Assembly (NCBI RefSeq): GCF_003287275.1
Contig: NZ_QEVW01000019.1
Span: forward strand, 1-64,000
Reading direction: 5' to 3'
From: Paenibacillus taichungensis
Lineage (GTDB): Bacteria; Bacillota; Bacilli; Paenibacillales; Paenibacillaceae
Length of the DNA stretch: 64,000 nucleotides
Part shown: one piece after another, positions 45,521 to 54,048 of the stretch
Position numbering within the stretch: position 1 is the stretch's first letter
How the letters are laid out: the number at the start of each line of letters is the position of its first letter
Translations under genes and position numbers: made by a program
Notes under the pieces: model-generated
Told to the model about the DNA's origin: nothing
Databases searched by the model: none
What the model saw: the letters and a program-made list of their open reading frames with translations, nothing else

Positions 45521-45872
45521 TTCAAGAAAGTGTTTCGGCACAAACTCTGGGTTTCAGACAAACTGTTCATAACTATGTGAATATCGGGATATGTGGACAA
45601 TTATACAACCAAAAAGAAGAGACGCCTGTGCATGAACGTGTGGACAGGCTGGATATGTGGATAGCCATCCGTGGAATGATAAACCAAAAGAAGATATTCC
45701 TGTGGATACAGGAGACTGTGGATAGGGAAATGAGAGAAGCCAACAGGGTTGGCTTTTTTTGTTGTCGCGTTTGCAGGATAACGTGTGTATAATGGGCTGT
45801 TGCAGGGGACGGTTCAATGGTTAAAGTTGTACAATAACGTAAAGGATACAAGACAAGGACGTGGTCTAATTT
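45521..45872. other. pit-corA gap with a cluster of DnaA-box-like sites
   Basis: TGTGGATAA-like sites, all in the same orientation, lie at 45592 (TGTGGACAA), 45639 (TGTGGACAG), 45656 (TGTGGATAG), 45701 (TGTGGATAC) and 45717 (TGTGGATAG). Four are one mismatch from consensus and one is two. An open frame through the region runs into a terminator hairpin and has no good ribosome site. Confidence 0.45.
45737..45760 (+). terminator. Terminator before corA
   Basis: AAGCCAAC-AGG-GTTGGCTT stem followed by T7 in total. Confidence 0.9.
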
Positions 45873-46832
45873 ATGATTCGTACACTCGCCATCTCACGGG
45901 ATCATCAGGTATCTGTAAATGTACCGCTGACACAGCTGGATCTGCAGGATTACGCCTGGGTATGGGCAGATTTCAACCAGCCTTCCGAAGAGGAAAGCCA
46001 GTTGCTGGATACATATTTTCATTTTCATCCATTAGCTATTGAGGATTGTATGCATGTGCTGCAGCGACCCAAACTCGATTATTATGACAATTTGCAGTTC
46101 CTCGTGCTGCATGCACTGAATCCGACCACATTGGAAGCGGAAGAGGTGGACCTGTTTCTGGGTGCGAACTTCCTGGTATCCTTTCATCATGGGGCACTGG
46201 AGGAAGTCGACGAAGCTTGGGAGAGGTTGCTGCATCATGCGCACGAACGAACCATCTGGGCCCGGGGCCCGGTGGCAGCGGCATATACGGTGATGGACAA
46301 GCTGGTCGATCATTATTTCCCGTCTCTGTTTGCCATTGAGGATGAGCTGGCTGAACTGGAGAACCGGGGCGGCAAGGAGTCGGTGGAAGACCTGATGAAT
46401 CAGGTGTTCGACTTGCGCAGTCGATTGCTGAAGCTTAGACGAACGGTAGTGCCCATGCGGGATCTGCTCTATCGGGTAGTCAATTCTCAGCATGTGCAGC
46501 GAACAGGGGAGCATACCGTATACTTTACCGATATCTATGACCATTTGTTGAAGCTGACAGACATGATTGAAGCTGATCGGGAAATGACGGCAGACCTGCG
46601 CGACAGTTACATCTCCTTGAATTCCAATCGAATGAACCAGATTATGAAGACCCTCACTGTGATTACAACCGTCTTTATGCCATTGACGCTGATCGCGGGG
46701 ATCTATGGCATGAATTTTGCTTATATGCCTGAGTTGCAATGGAAGTTTGGGTATGGAGCGGTGCTGCTGTTGATGTTTGTTCTGGGCGGAAGCATGGTGG
46801 CCTGGTTTGTGAAGCGGGGCTGGTTCAAGTAG
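45873..46832 (+). CDS. corA: CorA family magnesium transporter
   Basis: A 319-residue CorA channel protein. A long cytoplasmic N-domain (about 1-255) is followed by two C-terminal helices (about 260-280 and 290-312). The selectivity motif GMN is in IYGMNFAYMPEL at the end of the first helix. The C-terminus is basic (KRGWFK). Substrates are Mg, Co or Ni. AAGGACG precedes the ATG. Confidence 0.93.
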   Translation: MIRTLAISRDHQVSVNVPLTQLDLQDYAWVWADFNQPSEEESQLLDTYFHFHPLAIEDCMHVLQRPKLDYYDNLQFLVLHALNPTTLEAEEVDLFLGANFLVSFHHGALEEVDEAWERLLHHAHERTIWARGPVAAAYTVMDKLVDHYFPSLFAIEDELAELENRGGKESVEDLMNQVFDLRSRLLKLRRTVVPMRDLLYRVVNSQHVQRTGEHTVYFTDIYDHLLKLTDMIEADREMTADLRDSYISLNSNRMNQIMKTLTVITTVFMPLTLIAGIYGMNFAYMPELQWKFGYGAVLLLMFVLGGSMVAWFVKRGWFK

Positions 46833-47189
46833 GAAAATAGAAACTGGATAGCAAGTGAAGAGTTAGCGGTCTGCACAGATCGCTTCTTTAGCCTGTGTAT
46901 GATGTGCATAAGAGGGCAATTAGGAGTACATATAGATTTGTTTTCGCAATAGATGTCCACATGTGGATAAGATAAATGAAGAAGCATCATGTGCATAACT
47001 TTATTTTGAAGGATATTTAGCTGCTACGAACCGGGTGAAAATAGTAAAAGGCATCTTCAGTATTGAAGACGCCTCGGGGAATTTCTCAAGGATGGATTCC
47101 ATGATCTGAATGTTAATATCGGATTCTTATCATGAAATGAACCCTGCTGCGTTTTCGTGATAATTTGGATGGCTCCATCGTATTGTAGG
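46833..47189. other. corA-alkC gap
   Basis: No gene is seen. A hairpin AGCGGTCT/AGATCGCT followed by TCTTT (46865-46888) may end corA. A perfect DnaA box TGTGGATAA lies at 46962-46970, beside an inverted near-match (46953-46961). Confidence 0.5.
47039..47075 (-). terminator. Terminator of the alkC-like gene (minus strand)
   Basis: On the minus strand GGCGTCTTCA-ATAC-TGAAGATGCC is followed by TTTTACTATTTT. Confidence 0.75.
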
Positions 47190-48281
47190 TTACTCTGTTT
47201 GTTCCAATACAAATGTGGCTGTAGCGGTAGGTTGTCCATTAACGACAATCGTTAGCGTATGCAAACCGGCATAATGCTTTCTCGTCGTAATGACTTTGAA
47301 CGATTGCTTCGTTGCAACCTTGGTTCTCCCGGTAGGGAATGTTTTATCAGAGCATTTGAACCGCTTGGGTGCCTGCTTGCCATTTGCTTTCATATATCCG
47401 ATTTCATATTCGATCCGCAGCATCTGTGACTGACCACTTTCATTAACGACATCAAAGGAAAAATGAAGATCTTCCCCGATGGCTACGGTATCTCTTGCAA
47501 GCTGAAGATGCTCGATATGTGTCGCATCCTGCTCGACATATCCAAAGAGACTCAGCGCTTTCGGATGTCCCTTTTTCAGCAAAGAGCGGCTTGCGTGACG
47601 AACGATCCAGTCCGTATGCTCATGTTGTCCGTACCAACTTGAGGCCAAATCCAGAACCAGTTCTGGATGGTCTTTCGAGATGTCGTTCAGGTGATTGGCT
47701 ACACTTTTCCGGACATACAGGGACTCGTCCTGCTTCAATTCATGCAGAATGGGAAGTACTGGTGTTGGATCGGTGATGAATCCCCGAAGTTTGGAACCCC
47801 ATGGAAGACGTGGACGGCTGCCTTCACTGGCAAGCCTGCGTATATGTTCATTGGGACTTGCCGTCCATTCCATCATGCGTTTCATCGTTTCGATCGGGTA
47901 GCGTTCAATAAACGGGCGTACCGCGAACTCGGAACTGGAATAAGGTGTGAAGAGGGTCAAGTACTTCATGGATAGTTCGTAGTTTTCCGGCGCAAGTCCG
48001 TTCACTTCAATAAAATCGGGAACGAACAGATACTCGACCCCTCGCATCTGTGGTGCTGCCTGCTCAATCACGTGTAATGCCTCTTCATAGTTGTCAGGCA
48101 GAACTTCGGTCAATGCCGACGTAATGCGGCGGATACGACCTTTGAATTCCAGCTCTCCCCAGCCTTCGGCAAATACAAGTTCATGAAACTGTTGCTTGTC
48201 CAACTTCGGGTAGAATTGGTGTAACCATTCTCCTGTCCGGTCGATTAATGCGGGAGTATATTTGTCTTTAAATAGTTCCAT
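47190..48281 (-). CDS. DNA alkylation repair protein, AlkC-like
   Basis: A 363-residue protein. Residues about 1-255 are HEAT-like helical repeats of the AlkC/AlkD DNA glycosylase superfamily, with the motifs VRKSVANHLNDISKDHPE and WIVRHASRSLLKKG. The C-terminal ~100 residues (about 260-360, FSFDVVNESGQSQMLRIEYEIGY and YAGLHTLTIVVNG) look like an immunoglobulin-like beta domain, as described for AlkC. It would remove alkylated bases such as 3-methyladenine. AAAGGAGG precedes the ATG. Confidence 0.85.
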   Translation of the reverse strand: MELFKDKYTPALIDRTGEWLHQFYPKLDKQQFHELVFAEGWGELEFKGRIRRITSALTEVLPDNYEEALHVIEQAAPQMRGVEYLFVPDFIEVNGLAPENYELSMKYLTLFTPYSSSEFAVRPFIERYPIETMKRMMEWTASPNEHIRRLASEGSRPRLPWGSKLRGFITDPTPVLPILHELKQDESLYVRKSVANHLNDISKDHPELVLDLASSWYGQHEHTDWIVRHASRSLLKKGHPKALSLFGYVEQDATHIEHLQLARDTVAIGEDLHFSFDVVNESGQSQMLRIEYEIGYMKANGKQAPKRFKCSDKTFPTGRTKVATKQSFKVITTRKHYAGLHTLTIVVNGQPTATATFVLEQTE

Positions 48282-48420
48282 AGTCCGCCTCCTTTATCTA
48301 TAAACTCAGTATACCTCAATTCACGGGAATAAGAACATAGGTTCCTAAGGAATTGGTAATAAATATTCTCTTATATGAACGATTGAGTGGATTGAAGAGA
48401 AAGAAGATGGAAGTGGATTA

Positions 48421-48448
48421 AGGCACCCCCTTATGTAAGAGGGCGCCT
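48421..48448 (-). terminator. Hairpin after yqfQ-like gene
   Basis: AGGCaCCCCCTT/AAGaGGGcGCCT stem with an ATGT loop, on the 3' side of the minus-strand gene. No long T-run. Confidence 0.55.
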
Positions 48449-48458
48449 GGGAAAAGTG

Positions 48459-49091
48459 TTAGAGCTTTTTGCTTTTTTGGGGACGACGTTTGGTGGTGTT
48501 GGATTTATTCCGGCCAGTTTTACTACTCGTGTTCCGTTTGCGCGGAGTAGAGTTCGTTTTTTTACGACGTTTGCGTGAGCGAGGTGGCGAATACTCTTCA
48601 TAATCTTTATCCGCAAGACTGCTACTTTTTTTTCCTTTTCCAAAAGGCAGAATCCCCATCACCAGTTTCATCATGGGTGCCATCTGCTGGAAGCCGCCAA
48701 CGACCTTTTGCATTTTGCCGATTCCGCTCATGATGCCATCAATTCCACCGAAGCGGTCGATCATTCCTTTCAGTTCCCCGATGTTGGCCAGGGAAAAGCC
48801 TGAGGAAGACGCAGGTGCTTCCACCGGAACGGGGGGAGCAACAGGAGCTCCCCCGCCGAAAAAGTTTCCACCGGGTCCCCCCGGACCACCTGGACTATAA
48901 GGTACAAGTCCGGATGCTTCAACCTCTTGGAATTGAGGGTAGTAAGGCTCTACTCCAGGATACATGGGTTGAACCTGAGCTTCATTCAATGCCCGTGGCG
49001 GCATATAGGCAGATGTATGGGCCTGCCGTTGCGTATGAGAAGACGGACGCTGCCGTGGAGCGGGCTGACGGTGATAATAATGCTGTGGCAT
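48459..49091 (-). CDS. YqfQ/VrrA-like protein
   Basis: A 210-residue low-complexity protein. The N-terminal part is rich in Pro, Gln, Tyr and Gly (a GGPGGPGG stretch at about 69-76). A central conserved hydrophobic block follows (about 98-155: FSLANIGELKGMIDRFGGIDGIMSGIGKMQ, MKLVMGILPFGKGKK). The tail is very basic (RSRKRRKKTN, KRRPQKSKKL). This order matches the YqfQ family of Bacillales, including VrrA of B. anthracis. No catalytic motif is seen. The basic tail could bind nucleic acid or the cell wall. The ribosome site is weak. Confidence 0.75.
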   Translation of the reverse strand: MPQHYYHRQPAPRQRPSSHTQRQAHTSAYMPPRALNEAQVQPMYPGVEPYYPQFQEVEASGLVPYSPGGPGGPGGNFFGGGAPVAPPVPVEAPASSSGFSLANIGELKGMIDRFGGIDGIMSGIGKMQKVVGGFQQMAPMMKLVMGILPFGKGKKSSSLADKDYEEYSPPRSRKRRKKTNSTPRKRNTSSKTGRNKSNTTKRRPQKSKKL

Positions 49092-49540
49092 GAACTATCA
49101 CGTTCCTTCTATGTTGGATTTCGGAATTGCGTTCCTTCAGCTGCTGGACGTGCATAACAGACCGAGTCGGAACTCCCTTTTGCTATACTGTATGTCATTA
49201 GCGGAGAGACGGCGTAGGCGAGTATCCCGCAAAACGGGATATTTGCGGATTTGGGCGCAGGAGTGGATGATAGCTTAACAGTGGAATTATATACTTTAGA
49301 CACAAAATTGTCACATATTAAATGTAATAATTCCTACATATTTAATCGGAAAAATACGGTGAAAAATGGGATAAATCGTGAGATAGAGCGGGATTGTGCG
49401 CGCAGGGAGGACATTAATGCTATATGAAAGCGGTAACATGTATTTTTATTCTGTAGTGCGTGAAATCGTTAACGCTTGAAATACCAACTCAGGCTGGGTA
49501 CAATGAAGGTACACAGTAACCGCTAGGGGATGATGATGAA
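49092..49540. other. Divergent gap between yqfQ-like gene and yerC
   Basis: No gene is convincing. A perfect hairpin TATCCCG-CAAAA-CGGGATA lies at 49223-49241 without a T-run. Confidence 0.5.
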
Positions 49541-49831
49541 ATGCAGCTGAAAAAGCTAAATGATAAAAGCATTGAACAATTATTTGAGGCTATTTTGACT
49601 CTGAAAGATATTGAAGAGTGTTATGTGTTTTTTGATGACCTCTGCACGGTAAACGAGATTCAATCCATGTCCCAGCGGCTGGAAGTAGCGCGTATGCTTG
49701 GCAAAGGAAATACCTATAACCAGATTGAAGCTGAGACAGGTGCAAGTACAGCCACGATCTCTCGTGTAAAACGCTGCCTGAACTACGGTAATGACGGTTA
49801 TAAAATGACGCTGGAACGCCTGGGACGTTAA
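49541..49831 (+). CDS. yerC: TrpR-like helix-turn-helix protein, YerC family
   Basis: A 96-residue protein of the YerC/YecD (TrpR superfamily) type. The recognition part is LGKGNTYNQIEAETGASTATISRVKRCLNYG. No aromatic amino-acid operon is near, and the ligand is unknown. Only two bases separate it from the next gene, so they are cotranscribed. Confidence 0.92.
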   Translation: MQLKKLNDKSIEQLFEAILTLKDIEECYVFFDDLCTVNEIQSMSQRLEVARMLGKGNTYNQIEAETGASTATISRVKRCLNYGNDGYKMTLERLGR

Positions 49832-49833
49832 GG

Positions 49834-50637
49834 ATGAAGAAACCGGGTGTACTCATCATTAGTCACGGTTCTCAGGAGAAAACCTGGGTTGAATCCGTCG
49901 ATGACGCGGTCTCCCGGTTGAATCTGCCTGAACCCTTGCCCGTCGAAGCCGGGTTTCTTGAACTTGTGGAAGGACGCCTGATTCAGGACGGTATCAACCG
50001 ACTGGAAGCACAGGGAGTTACCGATATATTGGTCGTACCTCTGTTTGTTTCATCCGGTAGTACACATGTGGATGAGATTGAGTATGCCATAGGTGCCAAA
50101 GACGCTCCGGAGCGTGAGACGGATCTGGAACCATTCGAGGTGAAAGCACAAATCCACTTCGGCTATCCTGTGGATAACGACCCGGATATTGCGGTCATGG
50201 TCTGGGACAAGGTAAAGGCCCTGTCGCAGCAACCAGAACAGGAGACGATCCTGTTAATTGGACATGGGAGTATTCACGATGGATTCCGTCAGCGATGGGA
50301 AGCGGGTATTTCTTCACTCGCAGAGCGGGTGCATGAAGTCAGCGGTGTTGCTCATACCGATTATGCGCTGCTAAATCCGGATAGTGTGTACGACAAGGCG
50401 AAATACTGGAGTGAAGAGCGGGGGAGCCGGGTTATTGTGGCGCCGCTGTTTTTGAGTGCCGGTTATTTCACCATGAAGGTGATCCCGGGCCGACTGAAGG
50501 AACTGGATTATGCATATAGTGGTGAGACGCTGCTTCCACATCCGCTATTAGGAACGTGGCTGGAGCGTCAAATTCAACTTTTACTGGAAAATGTAATGAG
50601 GTTAAGGTTTAATTCAGGAAAAACTGATCGCTGCTAG
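49834..50637 (+). CDS. CbiX-type sirohydrochlorin chelatase
   Basis: A 267-residue protein with two CbiX modules: the first with LIISHGSQEKTWVESVDDAV and FLELVEGRLIQDGINRL, the second with LIGHGSIHDGFRQRWE and VAPLFLSAGYFTMKVIPGRL. The conserved histidines of these motifs bind the metal. Such enzymes insert Co, Fe or Ni into sirohydrochlorin. No siroheme or cobalamin genes adjoin it, so the metal is uncertain. Translation is probably coupled to yerC. Confidence 0.88.
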   Translation: MKKPGVLIISHGSQEKTWVESVDDAVSRLNLPEPLPVEAGFLELVEGRLIQDGINRLEAQGVTDILVVPLFVSSGSTHVDEIEYAIGAKDAPERETDLEPFEVKAQIHFGYPVDNDPDIAVMVWDKVKALSQQPEQETILLIGHGSIHDGFRQRWEAGISSLAERVHEVSGVAHTDYALLNPDSVYDKAKYWSEERGSRVIVAPLFLSAGYFTMKVIPGRLKELDYAYSGETLLPHPLLGTWLERQIQLLLENVMRLRFNSGKTDRC

Positions 50638-50674
50638 CGATTATTCCCGTTATCTCTAACAATAGCTTAAACAC

Positions 50675-50699
50675 AAACGGCAGAGATGCCGTTTTTTTG
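50675..50699 (+). terminator. Terminator after the chelatase gene
   Basis: AACGGCA-GAGA-TGCCGTT followed by a T-run. Confidence 0.9.
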
Positions 50700-50720
50700 T
50701 TTTTGTATGTATTTTAGACA

Positions 50721-50749
50721 AAACACGCCGATTTAGGCGTGTTTTTTTG
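50721..50749 (+). terminator. Second terminator upstream of the biotin operon
   Basis: ACACGCC-GATTTA-GGCGTGT followed by T7; isolates the biotin promoter from upstream transcription. Confidence 0.9.
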
Positions 50750-50840
50750 TATTAGGCAAAACCCTCTACGAAGCCAAATTTCGGGTTCAATCCGCGGAGA
50801 CAGAGTGGAGGTTGAGGGTTCTAACTCTGAAATGATTCTC

Positions 50841-50869
50841 TTTACAGGAAAGTTTTTGTCTGATAAGAT
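50841..50869 (+). promoter_or_regulatory. Promoter of the biotin operon
   Basis: TTTACA (50841-50846), a 17-bp spacer and TAAGAT (50864-50869). The start site would be near 50876, just before the BirA palindrome. Confidence 0.6.
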
Positions 50870-50878
50870 GTCAACATT

Positions 50879-50917
50879 CAATTGTTAACCTAAATAAATA
50901 TTTTAGGTTAACAATTG
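50879..50917 (+). promoter_or_regulatory. BirA (biotin repressor) operator
   Basis: A near-perfect inverted repeat, CAATTGTTAACCTAAA with TTTTAGGTTAACAATTG. It contains TTGTTAACC and GGTTAACAA half-sites spaced as in known BirA operators. Biotinoyl-AMP-bound BirA would block transcription of bioADBFHC. Confidence 0.93.
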
Positions 50918-50944
50918 AAAAGCTCTTACGGAAGGTGATAACTT

Positions 50945-52303
50945 GTGACACATTATGAACGGCTTGCAGCTATAAATAAGGCTCATTTATGGAACCCTTT
51001 TACGCAGATGAAAGATTACAATAACTCCGATCCTCTCATCATTGAACGAGGCGAAGGCGTCATGCTGTATGACGTCCAGGGACGTGCTTATTATGATGGC
51101 TTCTCCTCGGTTTGGCTTAATGTTCACGGACATAACATACCCGAGCTGAACCAAGCCATAACGGATCAGTTGGAACGTGTTGCACATTCTACGTTACTCG
51201 GAATGGCTAACGTGCCAGCTATTGAACTTGCTGAGAAACTAGTGGAGATTTCCCCAGAGGGATTAAATAAAGTATTTTATTCCGATTCAGGAGCAACCGG
51301 TGTCGAGATCGCAGTGAAGATGGCATTTCAATACTGGAAGAACCGAGGAGAAACCGGTAAAACGAAGTTTATTACGATGAATCAAGCCTATCACGGAGAT
51401 ACGATTGGTGCGGTAAGTGTCGGTGCAATTCCGTTGTACCATGATGTGTTCCGTCCGATGCTGTTTCCTACTCATGTCATTCCATATCCTTACGTTTATC
51501 GACATGAGGACGGCGAACGGGAAGCCATGGAAGCTACGTTAACCGCATTACGTAATGTACTTGAAACCAGTGCAGATGAAATCGCGGCTATTATCGTGGA
51601 GCCAATTGTGCAAGGAGCTAGCGGCATCCTCATTATGCCAGAGGGATGTCTGCGCGAGATGGCAGCTCTTTGCCGTACATATGATGTACTGTTCATAGCC
51701 GATGAGGTGGCGACAGGCTTCGGTAGGACAGGTGCTATGTTTGCTTGTGACCTCGAAGAAGTGTCACCTGATTTGATGGTGATAGGCAAAGGTCTTACAG
51801 GCGGCTACTTACCTGTGGCAGCGACACTGGCAACAGATGAGGTGTACAGCGCGTTTTATGCCGATTATGAGGAGCAAAAAACATTTTTCCACGGTCATTC
51901 CTTCACAGGTAATCCGCTCGGCTGCGCCGTAGCTTTGGCTAACTTGAAACTATTTGAAGAGCGCAACCTGGTGGAAGGTGTAAGAGCAAAGGCGGCTTTT
52001 GTAGAGCAGAAGCTCTCAGTACTTAAAGATTCTCCGCACGTCGGGGATATCAGGCAAAAAGGACTGATGTTAGGAATTGAGCTTGTACGGGATAAAGCAA
52101 CTCGGGAACCGTATGATTGGGCCGAACGCATCGGCGTTCGTGTAACGGAGCGGGCCAGAGCGCTTGGCATGCTTACGAGACCACTTGGCAATGTTGTTGT
52201 GTTCATTCCTCCTCTTGCCAGCACAGAGGCTGAGCTTGAAGCCATGATTGATATCTTGATGCAATCCATTTTTGACATCACCGAAGGTGGCTTTGAATCA
52301 TGA
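50945..52303 (+). CDS. bioA: Adenosylmethionine-8-amino-7-oxononanoate aminotransferase
   Basis: DAPA synthase (452 aa), a class III PLP aminotransferase. It begins LWNPFTQMKDY. FYSDSGATGVEIAVKMA, the PLP aspartate segment FIADEVATGFGRTG and the PLP lysine in GKGLTGGYLP are present. The amino donor could be S-adenosylmethionine, or lysine as in B. subtilis. The start is a GTG at 50945 with GGAAGGTGA upstream. It is the first gene of the operon and overlaps bioD by ATGA. Confidence 0.94.
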   Translation: MTHYERLAAINKAHLWNPFTQMKDYNNSDPLIIERGEGVMLYDVQGRAYYDGFSSVWLNVHGHNIPELNQAITDQLERVAHSTLLGMANVPAIELAEKLVEISPEGLNKVFYSDSGATGVEIAVKMAFQYWKNRGETGKTKFITMNQAYHGDTIGAVSVGAIPLYHDVFRPMLFPTHVIPYPYVYRHEDGEREAMEATLTALRNVLETSADEIAAIIVEPIVQGASGILIMPEGCLREMAALCRTYDVLFIADEVATGFGRTGAMFACDLEEVSPDLMVIGKGLTGGYLPVAATLATDEVYSAFYADYEEQKTFFHGHSFTGNPLGCAVALANLKLFEERNLVEGVRAKAAFVEQKLSVLKDSPHVGDIRQKGLMLGIELVRDKATREPYDWAERIGVRVTERARALGMLTRPLGNVVVFIPPLASTEAELEAMIDILMQSIFDITEGGFES

Positions 52304-53034
52304 ATGTAATCCGCGGATTGTTCGTCACAGGTACGGACACAGGGGTTGGGAAAACCATCGTTACAGGGGCTCTTGTTGCTGCGCTTCGTGTTGAAGAGCG
52401 GAATATAGGCGTCTGGAAGCCTGTGCAATCCGGTGCACTTCTTGGGAGCGGAGAAACCGATGCGGAACGCCTGTTGAAATACACCGGAATTGATGAGTGT
52501 GCCGAGGATGTGGCGCCATTTACATTCCAAGCCCCACTGACCCCGCTGCTCGCTGCCAAGCAACATGGAATGGATATTACGTTACAGGAGATTATTAAGG
52601 CTGGTCAGCCGCTGGCAGATCGATATGAATCAGTACTTATTGAAGGGGCAGGGGGAGTCGCTGTTCCTCTGACCGAGGACTCTTTTGTCGTGGATTTAAT
52701 CTCGGAGCTTCGAACACCGGCCCTCATCGTTGCGCGGACAGGTCTGGGTACGATTAATCACACACTTCTTACGGTATCGTACCTGCAGCAGCACGGGATT
52801 CCGATCGTAGGTTTTATTCTGAACGATGGTGAATATGACGAGATTTATAACGATTCCAGTATCACAACAAACGCGGAGCTGATTGAACGTTATTGCGGCA
52901 TCCCCTTTCTTGGGCGTTTTCCCCGCTTGAGGGACGAATTAAATACGGAAATGTTGATCCAGGTGATTCAAGAGAAGATCCAGTTAACACCGATCAGACA
53001 GGCATTAACAGTTCAATTCATGGAGGAGAAATGA
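52300..53034 (+). CDS. bioD: Dethiobiotin synthetase
   Basis: ATP-dependent carboxylation of DAPA to dethiobiotin (244 aa). The P-loop is GTDTGVGKT (residues 11-19). The segments WKPVQSGA and EGAGGVAVPL are typical. ATGA overlap with bioA, and overlap or near-overlap with bioB. Confidence 0.96.
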   Translation: MNVIRGLFVTGTDTGVGKTIVTGALVAALRVEERNIGVWKPVQSGALLGSGETDAERLLKYTGIDECAEDVAPFTFQAPLTPLLAAKQHGMDITLQEIIKAGQPLADRYESVLIEGAGGVAVPLTEDSFVVDLISELRTPALIVARTGLGTINHTLLTVSYLQQHGIPIVGFILNDGEYDEIYNDSSITTNAELIERYCGIPFLGRFPRLRDELNTEMLIQVIQEKIQLTPIRQALTVQFMEEK

Positions 53035-53036
53035 AG

Positions 53037-54035
53037 ATGAAAACAACGGTAACTAATCTGAATTGGTCGTCGCTTGCGAATCGATCGTTGAATGGCGAAT
53101 GTTTATCAATTGAAGAGGGACTTGCAGTGCTTGAAACAAGGGACGATGAGGTACTGCCGCTGATGCAAGCGGCTTTCCAAGTGAGGCAATATTTTTACGG
53201 CAAAAAAGTGAAGCTGAATATGATCATCAACGCCAAAAGCGGCTTTTGTCCCGAAGACTGTGGTTATTGCTCACAATCCATCGTATCGACCGCACCCATC
53301 CAAAAATACAGCTTGCTCGACAAAGAAACGCTGCTTGCGGGAGCACATGAAGCTATGGCGCGTAAAGCCGGAACTTATTGCATTGTAGCATCAGGCAAAG
53401 GTCCCACGAATAAGGAGCTGGATCAAGTGGTAGAGGCGGTAAAAGAAATCCGTGAAACAATGCCACTTAAAATCTGTGCGTGTCTGGGAATCTTGAAGGA
53501 CGGTCAAGCAGAACGCTTGGCTGAAGCAGGCGTGCACCGATACAATCACAACTTGAACACAAGCAAGGCCAATTATCCGTCGATCACCACAACGCATACT
53601 TATGACCAGCGAATTGAAACCGTGGAAAAGGTTAAAGCATACGGCATGTCCCCCTGCTCCGGTGTCATTATCGGTATGGGTGAAAGTAATCTGGAAATTG
53701 TCGAGATGGCTCTTGCACTCCGTAAGCTTGATGCGGATTCAATTCCGATTAATTTCCTGAATGCGATACCGGGGACCCCTCTGGAAGGAGCAGGGCGCAC
53801 TCCGGCCATGAAGGCGCTCAAGGTACTGGCCTTATTTCGGTTCATTTGTCCATCTAAAGAGATTCGTGTTGCGGGTGGACGCGAGATCAACCTCCGTACG
53901 TTGCAGCCTTTGTCACTTTATGCCGCAAATTCACTCTTTGTAGGTGATTATTTAACGACAGCAGGTCAGGAAATATCGAATGATCATCAAATGATTGAAG
54001 ATTTGGGTTTTGAGATTGAGTTAAATGCACTTTAA
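53037..54035 (+). CDS. bioB: Biotin synthase
   Basis: A radical SAM enzyme (about 332 aa) that inserts sulfur into dethiobiotin. The [4Fe-4S] motif C-x3-C-x2-C is Cys71, Cys75, Cys78 in GFCPEDCGYC. The [2Fe-2S]-binding region includes YNHNLNT and the arginine in REINLRTLQP. Two ATGs (53031 and 53037) are possible. GGAGG at 53022-53026 is better spaced for 53037; the other overlaps the bioD stop. Confidence 0.96.
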   Translation: MKTTVTNLNWSSLANRSLNGECLSIEEGLAVLETRDDEVLPLMQAAFQVRQYFYGKKVKLNMIINAKSGFCPEDCGYCSQSIVSTAPIQKYSLLDKETLLAGAHEAMARKAGTYCIVASGKGPTNKELDQVVEAVKEIRETMPLKICACLGILKDGQAERLAEAGVHRYNHNLNTSKANYPSITTTHTYDQRIETVEKVKAYGMSPCSGVIIGMGESNLEIVEMALALRKLDADSIPINFLNAIPGTPLEGAGRTPAMKALKVLALFRFICPSKEIRVAGGREINLRTLQPLSLYAANSLFVGDYLTTAGQEISNDHQMIEDLGFEIELNAL

Positions 54036-54048
54036 GGCGGTACAGACT

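Noticed and set aside
45427..45792. A 121-codon frame across the pit-corA gap
   Set aside because: It begins inside pit in another frame, has no good ribosome site, and runs through a strong terminator hairpin.
49109..49303. A 64-codon minus-strand frame upstream of the yqfQ-like gene
   Set aside because: No ribosome site or family. It spans a simple hairpin in the divergent promoter region.
50760..50820. tRNA-like segment: CGGGTTCAATCCGCGG resembles a T-arm, with an outer AACCCTC/GAGGGTT pairing
   Set aside because: No acceptor stem, D-arm or anticodon arm can be drawn around it. Probably chance.
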